Made by a program: the position numbers and the translations under genes. The notes beneath the pieces were generated by a model, which saw nothing but the letters and a program-made list of their open reading frames with translations, had not been told where the DNA came from and did not search any database. DNA of 36,191 bases from DATCRE01 sp964235605 (GTDB taxonomy: Bacteria > Bacteroidota > Bacteroidia > Cytophagales > Cyclobacteriaceae): contig CAXSCR010000046.1 in assembly GCA_964235605.1 (NCBI GenBank), forward strand, positions 1 through 36,191, written 5' to 3'. This document shows, piece after piece, positions 7,948 through 16,043 of the stretch (positions within the stretch are counted from its first letter, which is position 1; each line of letters begins with the position of its first letter).

Positions 7948-8785
7948 AGTCTTGTTTCAGGAATTCCTAAAACAAATCACATTAAAAGATGCTCATGAAG
8001 AAAACTCCAGTGTGGCTTATCTGGTGTTTGAGCATCTCTTTGGGTTGTCAAGAACAGATATACTTTCTGAAAAGACAATTGTAGAAACTAAAACAAATCG
8101 GCAAAAGCTTCATGAAATTATTCAGCGAATTAACAAGAATGAACCCATTCAATATATCTTAGGACAATCAGAGTTTTATGGTAGAACCTTTAAAGTTAAC
8201 CATGCTGTACTTATTCCGCGGCCTGAAACTGAGGAGCTTGTAAGGTTAATAAAAGATGAGACCTATCTTAAAAAGGAAGTTACAATTTTAGATATAGGCA
8301 CAGGCAGTGGCAGCATTTCCATCATCCTCGCCTTAGAGATACCTCACGCTAAAATTTTCGCCACTGATATCAGCGAAACTGCTTTACAAGTAGCGAAGTA
8401 CAATGCAGCATCTCTACATGCTTCTGTTAGCTTGATGAAGCATGACATACTTAATGATGAAATCTCAAATGAAGGCTTTGATGTGATTGTAAGCAATCCG
8501 CCTTACATTACTTTACAGGAAAAGAGCACTATGATGAAAAACGTAATTGATCATGAACCCCATCTCGCTTTATTTGTTCCTGATAAAGAACCCCTTCTTT
8601 TCTATGAGGCAATTGTATCCAAAGCAAAACATGCGCTTAAAAAGAATGGGTTATTAGCTGTAGAGATTAATGAGCAATATGGTGAAGCTATCAAACAACT
8701 TTACTTGGCACATGGATTTATCGATGTTAACATTATAAAAGATTTATCAGGTAAAGACAGAATCGTAAAAGGGATTCTATCTTAA
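7934..8785 (+). CDS. prmC: Peptide chain release factor N5-glutamine methyltransferase PrmC
   Basis: Methylates the glutamine of the GGQ motif of release factors RF1 and RF2, using S-adenosylmethionine, in the cytoplasm. An N-terminal helical release-factor-binding domain comes first (to about residue 85). The Rossmann methyltransferase follows, with the SAM motif LDIGTGSGSISI (about 116-127) and the family's NPPY motif near residue 187, which holds the target glutamine. Length 283 aa is normal. It is followed after 17 bases by the DUF2520 gene on the same strand, suggesting one transcript. No prfA is adjacent, unlike in many Proteobacteria. Confidence 0.93.
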   Translation: MNNSKVLFQEFLKQITLKDAHEENSSVAYLVFEHLFGLSRTDILSEKTIVETKTNRQKLHEIIQRINKNEPIQYILGQSEFYGRTFKVNHAVLIPRPETEELVRLIKDETYLKKEVTILDIGTGSGSISIILALEIPHAKIFATDISETALQVAKYNAASLHASVSLMKHDILNDEISNEGFDVIVSNPPYITLQEKSTMMKNVIDHEPHLALFVPDKEPLLFYEAIVSKAKHALKKNGLLAVEINEQYGEAIKQLYLAHGFIDVNIIKDLSGKDRIVKGILS

Positions 8786-8802
8786 CCATAAAATTAAAAA
8801 TC

Positions 8803-9594
8803 ATGCTTAAACCAGATTCTGTTTCAATTATCGGCGCCGGCAATCTTGCCTGGCATTTGGCACCAGCGCTAGACAATACTGAATTTCCTGTGCGAGAAGT
8901 TTATAGTCGCCATCTTAAACATGCAATGGCAATTGTTGATAAACTCTATCAAGCTGAAGCAGTAACATCGCTTGATTTTACGGAGAGTCCCTCACGTATT
9001 TTTATAATCGCCGTACCAGATGATGTAATTCGTGATGTTGCAAAGGAACTCATATTACCTCAACATGCCATTCTGGTTCACGTTTCAGGAAGCCAGCCTT
9101 TAAGTACATTGGATTTGGGCGGGACGGAAAAAACAGGTGTCTTTTACCCGCTTCAAACCTTCACTAAAGGAAGGAAAATTGATTTTAGTGATGTGCCCAT
9201 TTGCATTGAGAGCGAAGACAACGCCACTGAAAAAGTGCTAATGAACATGGCCCAGGCGATAAGCAAAAAAGTACTTAAGATCTCCTCTGAAAATCGTAAG
9301 GGACTTCATCTAGCAGCTGTCTTCGCTGCTAATTTTACAAATCACATGCTTACGCTCTCTAAAGAAATCTTAAAAAAGAACAAACTAAACTTCGAGTTAC
9401 TCAAGCCCTTGATTGTAGAGACTGTGAGTAAAAGCCTAACCTTAGGACCCGAACACTCCCAAACCGGTCCCGCAAAACGAGGCGATCTCGAAATTTTAGA
9501 TAAGCACGTTGAGCTTCTAGAAGAGGAGGATAAAGAAATGGCTGAGATCTATAAGTTGATTAGCCAGCATATCATTGATCAGTATGTGGGTTAA
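8803..9594 (+). CDS. Rossmann-fold and DUF2520 domain protein
   Basis: Predicted NAD(P)-binding oxidoreductase-like protein of unknown substrate. The N-terminal half has a dinucleotide-binding loop (IIGAGNLAWHLAPAL, about residues 8-22) and resembles ProC/F420-dependent oxidoreductases. The C-terminal half is the all-helical DUF2520 domain, with the GPAKRGD-type turn (about 223-229) that marks the family. 263 aa is normal. It follows prmC by 17 bases. The final 36 codons and stop are duplicated 241 bases downstream (9725-9835) beside a second copy of the palindromic element. Confidence 0.88.
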   Translation: MLKPDSVSIIGAGNLAWHLAPALDNTEFPVREVYSRHLKHAMAIVDKLYQAEAVTSLDFTESPSRIFIIAVPDDVIRDVAKELILPQHAILVHVSGSQPLSTLDLGGTEKTGVFYPLQTFTKGRKIDFSDVPICIESEDNATEKVLMNMAQAISKKVLKISSENRKGLHLAAVFAANFTNHMLTLSKEILKKNKLNFELLKPLIVETVSKSLTLGPEHSQTGPAKRGDLEILDKHVELLEEEDKEMAEIYKLISQHIIDQYVG

Positions 9595-9603
9595 GTAAAT
9601 AAG

Positions 9604-9718
9604 GGGTCCACAGTCTACAGTCCACAGACGACAGTCGGGTAGTGGCCTTAATATATTCTCACCTTATTTCATGATACTACAACACGGCCGTGGTCCGTCG
9701 ACTGTTGACTGTGGACCC
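9604..9718. repeat. Palindromic intergenic element, family A, copy 2
   Basis: Begins GGGTCCACAGTCTACAGTCC and ends with CTGTTGACTGTGGACCC. The two ends are near reverse complements over about 35 bases, with an inner GTAGT...ACTAC match and an AT-rich loop. It starts 10 bases after the DUF2520 stop codon, so it may also serve as a transcription-ending hairpin. Confidence 0.8.
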
Positions 9719-9724
9719 ATCTGT

Positions 9725-9835
9725 GATCTCGAAATTTTAGACAAGCACGTTGAGCTTCTAGAAGAGGAGGATAAAGAAATGGCTGAAATCTATAAGTTGA
9801 TTAGCCAGCATATTATTGATCAGTATGTGGGTTAG
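9725..9835 (+). pseudogene. Duplicated 3' fragment of the DUF2520 gene
   Basis: In-frame copy of the last 36 codons (from DLEILDKHVELL to DQYVG) with its own stop, TAG in place of TAA. It has no start codon, no upstream domain and sits between two palindromic elements, so it is not expected to make a protein. All differences from the live copy are synonymous. Confidence 0.9.
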
Positions 9836-9841
9836 GTTAAG

Positions 9842-9956
9842 GGGTCCACAGTCGACAGTCGACAGACCACAGTCGGGTAGTGGTCTTAATATATTCTCAC
9901 CTTATTTCATGTAACTACAACACGGCCGTGGACCGTCGACTGTGAACTGTGGACCC
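9842..9956. repeat. Palindromic intergenic element, family A, copy 3
   Basis: Same structure and loop as copy 2, with arms GGGTCCACAGTCGACAGTCG and the complementary end. It stops 8 bases before the aroC stop codon on the opposite strand, so it separates two convergent transcripts. Confidence 0.8.
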
Positions 9957-9964
9957 AAAACCAT

Positions 9965-11041
9965 CTACATCTTTACCGCTCTGTTTCTCAAAACAAAATC
10001 AGCCAATACCAAAGCTGCCATAGCTTCAACTATAGGCACTGCGCGCGGAACGACACAAGGGTCATGACGTCCTTTACCCGAGACAGTTGCTTCGTTACCA
10101 TGTTTATTAACTGTTTGTTGATCTTGCATAATGGTAGCGACCGGTTTAAAGGCTACGTTAAAATAAATATCTTCGCCGTTAGAAATGCCACCTTGTACGC
10201 CTCCTGAAAAATTTGTTTTTGTTCGAACCTTTCCACCTTCGATATAAAATTCATCATTGTGTTGGGAACCGCGAAGCGCTACACCTTCAAAGCCACTTCC
10301 ATATTCAAAACCCTTTACTGCATTAATACTTAACATGGCTTTACCAAGTTCTGCATGCAGCTTATCGAAAACTGGTTCACCTAAACCTACTGGTGTATTT
10401 TTTATAACGCATGTTACGACGCCGCCTACTGTATCACGCTCGAGACGTATTTGATCGATGTAGTTAATCATTTTTTCTGCGGTCTCTGCGTCAGGACAGC
10501 GAACTATGTTATCCTCAGTTTTGCTAAGATCGAGCTTAGTGTAATGTGGTGCTTTAATCTCACCTACTTGTGATACAAATGAGTTTATCTCAACCGCGGC
10601 ATGTTGCTTCAAAAAGAGTTTAGCAATTGCGCCTGCGGCTACGCGTGCGGCAGTCTCACGGGCAGAACTTCTTCCACCACCTCGGTAATCACGGTTGCCG
10701 TATTTAGCATCATAGGTGAAATCAGCATGCGAGGGGCGGAATGTTTCCGCTATATGACTGTAATCTTTACTTCGTTGATCTTGATTTTCGATAACCATAG
10801 CAATGGGTGTACCCGTCGACTTCCCTTCAAAGACGCCACTCAATATTTTACATGCGTCATCTTCTTTTCGCTGTGTTGTAATTTTAGACTGCCCTGGTTT
10901 TCTACGATCAAGCTCAGACTGAATAAAAGCTTCTTCTATTTCTAAACCTGCAGGACAGCCATCTAATATAACGCCTATTGCGGGGCCATGAGATTCGCCA
11001 AATGTTGTGATCCTAAAAAGTTGTCCGTAAGAATTACGCAT
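9965..11041 (-). CDS. aroC: Chorismate synthase
   Basis: Last step of the shikimate pathway: converts 5-enolpyruvylshikimate-3-phosphate to chorismate using reduced FMN, in the cytoplasm. The three family signatures are visible: FGESHGPAIGVILDG with H18, the GGRSSARETAARVAAG block near residue 125, and GGISNGEDIYFNVAFKP in the C-terminal third. 358 aa is the usual length. No other aro genes are near. The 3' end lies against palindromic element copy 3, and the gene is followed on the other strand by the duplicated DUF2520 tail. Confidence 0.96.
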   Translation of the reverse strand: MRNSYGQLFRITTFGESHGPAIGVILDGCPAGLEIEEAFIQSELDRRKPGQSKITTQRKEDDACKILSGVFEGKSTGTPIAMVIENQDQRSKDYSHIAETFRPSHADFTYDAKYGNRDYRGGGRSSARETAARVAAGAIAKLFLKQHAAVEINSFVSQVGEIKAPHYTKLDLSKTEDNIVRCPDAETAEKMINYIDQIRLERDTVGGVVTCVIKNTPVGLGEPVFDKLHAELGKAMLSINAVKGFEYGSGFEGVALRGSQHNDEFYIEGGKVRTKTNFSGGVQGGISNGEDIYFNVAFKPVATIMQDQQTVNKHGNEATVSGKGRHDPCVVPRAVPIVEAMAALVLADFVLRNRAVKM

Positions 11042-11116
11042 TCAATTTGATTTAGATAGGTGATTGTAGACTAAGAAGTGGTGCTTATAACATTAACCAA
11101 TCTAATCTATTATTGT

Positions 11117-12562
11117 TTATTTTTTGAGCACAAGATACGCCGAACCCGCGAACATGAGCAAAATAAAAATATTGAACGCCCATTTTTGCCAGCTCATATC
11201 GGTGACGGTTTTCAAGGTGTTATCAGACATATCCATCTTATCATAAAAAGTGCCTAAGTCGTTTGAGAGAATAGCCTCATTCTTTTTACTTTCACCTGTA
11301 ACATTAATTCTAAGCTGAGATTTAAGCGTATCATATCGCTTAATTCTTGGATTGAAGAATACCCAGTTCATATAGTCACCAAATTTATAGGTACCCGGTT
11401 CTTTGGGAATAAGAAAGTAACTGAAAGATTTCGTTCCTGTTACTCTGTTATTTTTATGATTAATATCTTGTCTGATGTTGGGCTCATAAAATTCAAAGTT
11501 GCCATTGTTTGTAATCATGGGCTTATTGATAGATGAAATATTTCCTTCACCATAAATATTAAATTGATAAGCTACGCTTTGACCCGTTTTAAGATTTGTG
11601 TTTTGCATGTTCTCATCAAGCCTGTAATCTCCAACAGCTACTGCATCTTTTAATGGATGTGGTGGAAGATCTTTTACCTTAACAAGTTTGGGTGTTGTAT
11701 AGAAAGTTTTATAATCTTCTTTTCTATTTTGCCCGAAGAACGATGGGTTCTTAGCAACCTTATATTTAATCATTTCCAATCCGGCACTAGGAAAGCGTAC
11801 CTGTTCAGTGTTTAGTGGATAGTATGCTGATTGGTGTATCTTATATTGATAATATGTTTTACCACTAATATTTACAGTAACCGGTTCTATGTTTTCTATT
11901 GGAAAATTCTCTTCCCAGCAATTGCTTGGTTTTATCTTCTTCAGTATTTCCGGTACTTGTTTATTTAAATCATAAAACTGGAGCGCTGCCTTATTATTTT
12001 CAGAGATGAAAAATGAAAGTGAAACATTGAACGGCTCACCAACATACACTTCATTTTTACTCGTAGCCAAGGCAAAAAAAGCATCCTCTTTAACGTCTAG
12101 AAATTCAGTTTCGCCGCGACCAAAAAAATCGTCTGATCGATCAAAGAAGCTACTAAACGGATCGCGTTGCTGTTGCTGAATGGGAGGGCCAACTTTTATT
12201 TTTTTTCCTGGTGAGTTAATTTTCTTATCATTTACCTTCATCGTAAATGGCGCTAAAGTAAACGTACCACGCTTGGTGGGTGTGTAAGTCATAATTACAC
12301 TCTGTGAAGATGATACCTGACCATTTATGATGTTGGTGGTAGATTGCGTTGAAGTGCCTCTCTTTCGGAACCCATCAATATCAGGAAAGTTGTCAAATCC
12401 TTTTAAGGCTTCATTTTGAACAGTTATCGTTATCGTCCAACTTTGATTTTCTCCAATTTCATCTGGTCCCAGTGCAAGCTGTATCGTTTGTGCATTGCAG
12501 AAATGGAATATGACTAGGAGAATGGAAGTTAAAGCATATCTTAAAGGAAAAATTAAACGCAT
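11117..12562 (-). CDS. batD: BatD-family protein
   Basis: Envelope protein of the Bacteroides aerotolerance (Bat) group. Its exact role is unproven, but it normally accompanies MoxR and the VWA proteins BatA/BatB. It has a signal peptide (about residues 1-24, ending FCNAQ), then beta-sandwich oxygen-tolerance repeats, then a single C-terminal membrane helix (about 459-478) ending in a basic tail, placing most of the protein in the periplasm. Ig-like strand phrases such as YTPTKRGTFTLAPFTM and IPKEPGTYKFGDY are typical. 481 aa is slightly short for the family. It is oddly solitary: no batA, batB, batC or moxR lies in the window. Confidence 0.85.
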   Translation of the reverse strand: MRLIFPLRYALTSILLVIFHFCNAQTIQLALGPDEIGENQSWTITITVQNEALKGFDNFPDIDGFRKRGTSTQSTTNIINGQVSSSQSVIMTYTPTKRGTFTLAPFTMKVNDKKINSPGKKIKVGPPIQQQQRDPFSSFFDRSDDFFGRGETEFLDVKEDAFFALATSKNEVYVGEPFNVSLSFFISENNKAALQFYDLNKQVPEILKKIKPSNCWEENFPIENIEPVTVNISGKTYYQYKIHQSAYYPLNTEQVRFPSAGLEMIKYKVAKNPSFFGQNRKEDYKTFYTTPKLVKVKDLPPHPLKDAVAVGDYRLDENMQNTNLKTGQSVAYQFNIYGEGNISSINKPMITNNGNFEFYEPNIRQDINHKNNRVTGTKSFSYFLIPKEPGTYKFGDYMNWVFFNPRIKRYDTLKSQLRINVTGESKKNEAILSNDLGTFYDKMDMSDNTLKTVTDMSWQKWAFNIFILLMFAGSAYLVLKK

Positions 12563-12591
12563 AGGGTATCCAATAATTTATATTCTCGTTA

Positions 12592-12599
12592 CAAAGCTA
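12592..12599 (-). promoter_or_regulatory. -7 box for batD
   Basis: TAGCTTTG on the minus strand, an exact TAnnTTTG match, about 30 bases before the batD ATG. No TTG at the expected -33 distance. Confidence 0.35.
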
Positions 12600-12770
12600 T
12601 AATGAAAGAGGAAAAACTTCTGTAATATATTACATAGGCCTTAAAATAGGTGTAACGACGGTATTATTAAGGTTATATAAAAAAAAACAGACGTATTTTT
12701 GAATCGTTATTTACAATGTATTAACTTAACAGTCGTTAGGTGTATAATTTTTTAAACTTTTTATATCGTT

Positions 12771-12962
12771 ATGCCAATGTTGAATTATGTTAAAACTGTG
12801 CTAAGCAAGGTGAGTTTTGACGCTTTACTCTTTGAAAAGGAGCTAAGAAAAGCTATCAAGATGTTGATAGTAGAAGAAGTACAGGAACTCCGTAACTGGT
12901 GTTATAACAGTTTCGCGGGTGAATTCGAGGCGATCTTAAATCGCTGCTTTGTTATAGCTTAG
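12771..12962 (+). CDS. Small conserved-looking protein (63 aa)
   Basis: Short cytoplasmic helical protein beginning MPMLNYVKTVLSKVSF, with a core FEKELRKAIKML then an EEVQELRNWCYNSF stretch and a final NRCFVIA. I believe similar small proteins occur across Cytophagales, but I cannot name a function. An AT-rich leader precedes it and a strong terminator follows within 25 bases, so it is a single-gene transcript. This supports it being real despite its size. ATG at 12771 or 12777 could be the start. Two cysteines (residues 44 and 59) are the only obvious functional side chains. Confidence 0.6.
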   Translation: MPMLNYVKTVLSKVSFDALLFEKELRKAIKMLIVEEVQELRNWCYNSFAGEFEAILNRCFVIA

Positions 12963-12982
12963 AACTAAACTAAAACAATCAT

Positions 12983-13020
12983 TAAGCCCTTCGCATTTAA
13001 AAGCGGAGGGCTTAGTTTTT
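12983..13020 (+). terminator. Rho-independent terminator after the 63-aa gene
   Basis: A 12-base stem, TAAGCCCTTCGC pairing with GCGGAGGGCTTA (one G-T pair), around an 8-base loop, followed by GTTTTT. It lies between convergent genes and may also stop queG transcripts coming from the right. Confidence 0.8.
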
Positions 13021-13049
13021 ATATCTAATACCGCTATCTCATTAACTCC

Positions 13050-13976
13050 CTATTCAAATAAAAAATCAATATTCCTTTTCAGCCCCTCTAGCTTCGTTCT
13101 CTTTACCGCAGAGTCTTTAAAAATCTTTTCAAAAACTTCCTGGGTTATCTCTTTCCATTCATTTCGCTTCATGTTTTCCATTTCCGGATGAGGAGCGAAC
13201 CGTGATTCTTGATGAGGTTTTGAAAATCTATTCCATGGACACACATCTTGACAGATATCACAACCAAAAGCCCAGTTTTCAAATTTACCTTTTACGTCGT
13301 CAGGAATCGCCTCTTTTAATTCTATGGTGAAGTATGATATGCATTTACTTCCGTCAACGACATAAGGTTCAGCTATAGCGTCTGTTGGGCAGGCATCCAT
13401 ACAGGCAGTGCAAGTACCACAATAATCTTTTGTAGGCCCATCGTATTCCAATTCAAGGTCAATGATCAGTTCGGCTAAGAAAAAGAAACTTCCCATTTCG
13501 CGATTCAGCAATAGAGAGTTCTTACCGATCCATCCTATACCTCCCTTTTTTGCCCAGGCGCGTTCCATAACCGGAGCAGAATCTACAAATGCCCTACCCT
13601 GTACTTCCCCAATTTGCTGTTGAATCAGTTGAAGGAAAAGTTTAAGTTTATCTTTCACTACAAAATGATAATCTTCTCCGTAAGCATATTTGGCTATTTT
13701 TAATTCATCCTTTTGCGCTAAATCTTCTTTGGGGTAATAGTTATAGATAAGGCTTATTACAGATTTAGCACCTGGTACAAGTAACGTAGGGTCAAGACGT
13801 TTGTCAAAGTAATTTTCCAGGTAACTCATTTTACCGTGGTAGCTGCGCTTAAGCCATTCTTCGAGTTTGGGCGCCTCATCACTCAAAAACGCTGCTTTAG
13901 CAATTCCGCAATAGCTGAAGCCAAGCGCAGTGGCCGTAGACTTAATAAATTGTGTATGGCTGCTTGGGCGGTTCAC
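13050..13976 (-). CDS. queG: Epoxyqueuosine reductase QueG
   Basis: Last step of queuosine tRNA modification: reduces epoxyqueuosine to queuosine in tRNA using cobalamin and two 4Fe-4S clusters. An N-terminal cobalamin-binding region with VDSAP (D132, the likely proton donor) is followed by the ferredoxin-like part: C186, C189, C192 and C196 (CGTCTACMDACP) and C239, C242 and C246 (CDICQDVCPWN). 308 aa matches the form without the C-terminal HEAT repeats. The frame starts with GTG at 13976. A 6-base-pair hairpin (GTGCTG/CAGCAC, 13987-14005) sits just upstream. Confidence 0.94.
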   Translation of the reverse strand: MNRPSSHTQFIKSTATALGFSYCGIAKAAFLSDEAPKLEEWLKRSYHGKMSYLENYFDKRLDPTLLVPGAKSVISLIYNYYPKEDLAQKDELKIAKYAYGEDYHFVVKDKLKLFLQLIQQQIGEVQGRAFVDSAPVMERAWAKKGGIGWIGKNSLLLNREMGSFFFLAELIIDLELEYDGPTKDYCGTCTACMDACPTDAIAEPYVVDGSKCISYFTIELKEAIPDDVKGKFENWAFGCDICQDVCPWNRFSKPHQESRFAPHPEMENMKRNEWKEITQEVFEKIFKDSAVKRTKLEGLKRNIDFLFE

Positions 13977-14064
13977 GTTCTAGTTTGTGCTGTAAATATC
14001 AGCACTTCTAAACGAAATCTTAAACCTTTTTGTGCCCTGTAGAATGTATGATTTATGTGTCGGC

Positions 14065-14985
14065 TTACTTTACAACTTCTAAAGCCCAGAGTTTATTAGG
14101 ATACGCCCCGCTTTTAATAAGACCTTTTATTCTTTCAGACACGGCTTCCTTATCTTCTTTATAGGTTACACCAAACCAAATATTACCACCACCTAGAACT
14201 TTTACCTTTCCCTTTCCACTACTAATCATCTCGTTCGCTATAAGTGGAATATAAAATTCAGATTTCAGATTCTGGTGATTATTTCTTAAGAACTCATTAA
14301 ACATGGTGCTGGCATAATCAAAAATTTCAGGGTGAAATCCCCAAAAATTCATAGACGTAGGTGCCTCTGAATTTAATATCAGATCACCATCCTTTTCTTT
14401 GGAAATAATTTTACCGTTTTCAACTATGATAGTAACTCTTTCAACTACTGATTTTAAGTAGCCCGCTTCATCAACTTCTCCTATTCCGCGAGATACACTA
14501 CCATGCTCAGAAAGTACATTCTTTAATGTAAAGCCTACCATAGCATGTGCTTTATCGTTCTCCTTGAAAAAGAAATTAGCTACTGAAGCAAAAGCATCTT
14601 TACCATAAAAATCATCGGCATTGATAGCAACGAAGGGTTCGTGCACTATGTGTTTTGCGCAAAGTACGGCATGACCTGTTCCCCAAGGCTTTGTGCGTTC
14701 TGCATTTACGTATTGAGGAGGAATCAATTTGTCTATGGACTGCACGGCAAACTCAACTTGAATTTGCCCCTTAAGCTTCGGTAAAAAAATTTCTTTTACA
14801 GTTTCAAGAATTTCTTCACGCACAACGAAAACAACTTTCGTAAAACCAGCTCTGATGGCATCAAATAGAGAATAGTCCATAATGGTTTCTCCATTCGGAC
14901 CGAATCCATCTATTTGCTTAATTCCTCCGTAGCGGCTTCCCATGCCAGCTGCCAATACTAGGAGTGTTAACTTTTTGTCATTCAT
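14065..14985 (-). CDS. Nucleotidyltransferase, sugar-phosphate NTP-transferase family
   Basis: Cytoplasmic enzyme predicted to join a nucleoside monophosphate to a sugar phosphate or similar acceptor. The N-terminus has the Rossmann-like nucleotide loop LAAGMGSRYGGIKQ (about residues 12-25). The metal-binding Asp pair is in NADDFYG (about 122-128). NGETIMDYSLFDAI is typical of a Bacteroidota subgroup whose substrate is not established. 306 aa, with no acyltransferase or cystathionine-beta-synthase tail. A -7 box lies upstream. It is a single gene, 88 bases from queG. Confidence 0.82.
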   Translation of the reverse strand: MNDKKLTLLVLAAGMGSRYGGIKQIDGFGPNGETIMDYSLFDAIRAGFTKVVFVVREEILETVKEIFLPKLKGQIQVEFAVQSIDKLIPPQYVNAERTKPWGTGHAVLCAKHIVHEPFVAINADDFYGKDAFASVANFFFKENDKAHAMVGFTLKNVLSEHGSVSRGIGEVDEAGYLKSVVERVTIIVENGKIISKEKDGDLILNSEAPTSMNFWGFHPEIFDYASTMFNEFLRNNHQNLKSEFYIPLIANEMISSGKGKVKVLGGGNIWFGVTYKEDKEAVSERIKGLIKSGAYPNKLWALEVVK

Positions 14986-15006
14986 TGTGAAGTGTTTTTG
15001 TTAAAA

Positions 15007-15014
15007 CAAAAATA
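15007..15014 (-). promoter_or_regulatory. -7 box for the nucleotidyltransferase gene
   Basis: TATTTTTG on the minus strand, an exact TAnnTTTG match, about 22 bases before the ATG. The -33 element is not convincing. Confidence 0.35.
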
Positions 15015-15192
15015 TCATTTTAATTAACATAGCGTAGAAAGAACCAAATAAACTCGTTGAGCTTACACAATATTGCTGAAGGAAATAGTAAAAGTAAAGA
15101 ATTAAGGTCAAGTCAAAAGACGTTGAACATCATGGGCAAACGGAGATTTAAAATCTTAGTCGTGCTCGAAGATTATGGTAGCTACATGTTTC

Positions 15193-15861
15193 TCATTGGG
15201 CTTTTTGGCTGTTATATCCTTTATACTCCTTCAACCAGGTCCAAAAACCAAATGCAGCAAGCAAGGTGAAGATGAAATACTCCACGCTAAAGAAATAAGC
15301 ACCTTTTATAACGTAAAGAAAACATGCTACTAAATCGACTACAATCCAAATTATCCAAACCTCTATCTTCTTTTGTATCACAAAAAATGTTGTAGCAATA
15401 CTCATTACTAAAATAAATGAATCGGTGAATGGATAGGCGCTTGGTAAATTAAATAATCCTGGAAACCAATGATGAAGTCTACTTGCTAAAAAGCCTACTA
15501 TGCAGGTACCTAATATGCCAATTGCGCATAGCAATAAGAAATACTTTGGTTTCATAAAGCTTACTTTCAATTCATGCTTACTGTCTGCTTCGTTCTTTTT
15601 CGGATGTGCCCATCGCCACCAGCCTATGATGCTGGTTACAAGAAAGAAAAACTGAAGAAACATATCCGGATAAAGCTGAATCTGGTAATAGAAGAAACCT
15701 GATAAAATAATATTTACCATACCTACAGGCCAGTTCCATATATTGGCTTTAGCTGATAAAGCCACGCCGGCAAGCCCAAAAAGCACAGCATAGAACTCTA
15801 GATAGCTCATTTTGTAGTTGAGCACTTCAAAAAATGTTTGATTAATGTTAAAGAAATCCAT
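15193..15861 (-). CDS. pnuC: PnuC-type nicotinamide riboside transporter
   Basis: Inner-membrane facilitator for a vitamin-like nucleoside, usually nicotinamide riboside. Seven or more membrane helices are visible. Family marks are NIWNWPVGMVN near residue 43, the GWWRW motif near residue 80, and a late WIVVDLVACFLYVIKG stretch. 222 aa is normal. Relatives transport thiamine or riboflavin, so the substrate is inferred. No NAD, TPP or FMN riboswitch and no NadR-type kinase is seen nearby, so context does not settle it. Confidence 0.85.
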   Translation of the reverse strand: MDFFNINQTFFEVLNYKMSYLEFYAVLFGLAGVALSAKANIWNWPVGMVNIILSGFFYYQIQLYPDMFLQFFFLVTSIIGWWRWAHPKKNEADSKHELKVSFMKPKYFLLLCAIGILGTCIVGFLASRLHHWFPGLFNLPSAYPFTDSFILVMSIATTFFVIQKKIEVWIIWIVVDLVACFLYVIKGAYFFSVEYFIFTLLAAFGFWTWLKEYKGYNSQKAQ

Positions 15862-15938
15862 GGCAAATAATTACAAAGAAGCGATTAAATAACATTAGAA
15901 TTAGTTAAATTAGTAAAGGAAATTTATCAACACCCCCC

Positions 15939-16043
15939 ATGAATATTTCAGTATTGTTCTTTATCCTCCTGACCTATTCTCTACATGCTTTTACACAAGT
16001 CAAATCCAATGGTGAAATTACCTTGCCGTATCGAGCAACATGA
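15939..16043 (+). pseudogene. Truncated 5' end of a secreted-protein gene
   Basis: ATG followed by 33 codons: a good signal peptide (NISVLFFILLTYSLHAF) then TQVKSNGEITLP and a stop soon after entering sequence that belongs to the opposite-strand pseudogene. It has a purine-rich AAAGGA 20 bases upstream. It reads as the head of a gene cut off by a deletion. Too short to identify. Confidence 0.4.

Larger units (their letters stand above)
9484..9956. repeat. Imperfect tandem duplication of the DUF2520 gene tail plus element A
   Basis: Unit 1 is 9484-9718 and unit 2 is 9725-9956, offset 241 bases. Each unit holds the last 36 codons and stop of the DUF2520 gene followed by one palindromic element. 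In the coding part (111 bases) there are four differences: GAT/GAC, GAG/GAA, ATC/ATT and stop TAA/TAG. All are synonymous. The non-coding part differs at about nine positions and by a 3-base length change near the stop. This explains the whole 370-base gap before aroC. Confidence 0.92.

Noticed and set aside
13987..14005. GTGCTG/CAGCAC hairpin upstream of queG, considered as a preQ1-type riboswitch.
   Set aside because: Only a 6-base-pair stem with a 7-base loop; no preQ1 aptamer features, and the stem could arise by chance.
15057..15269. 70-codon plus-strand frame before pnuC.
   Set aside because: Its second half is antisense to the pnuC 3' end, no family is recognisable, and the first half has no supporting promoter or composition.
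15862..15938. Leader of pnuC considered for an NAD, TPP or FMN riboswitch.
   Set aside because: The 77 bases are AT-rich with no conserved aptamer core or strong stem.
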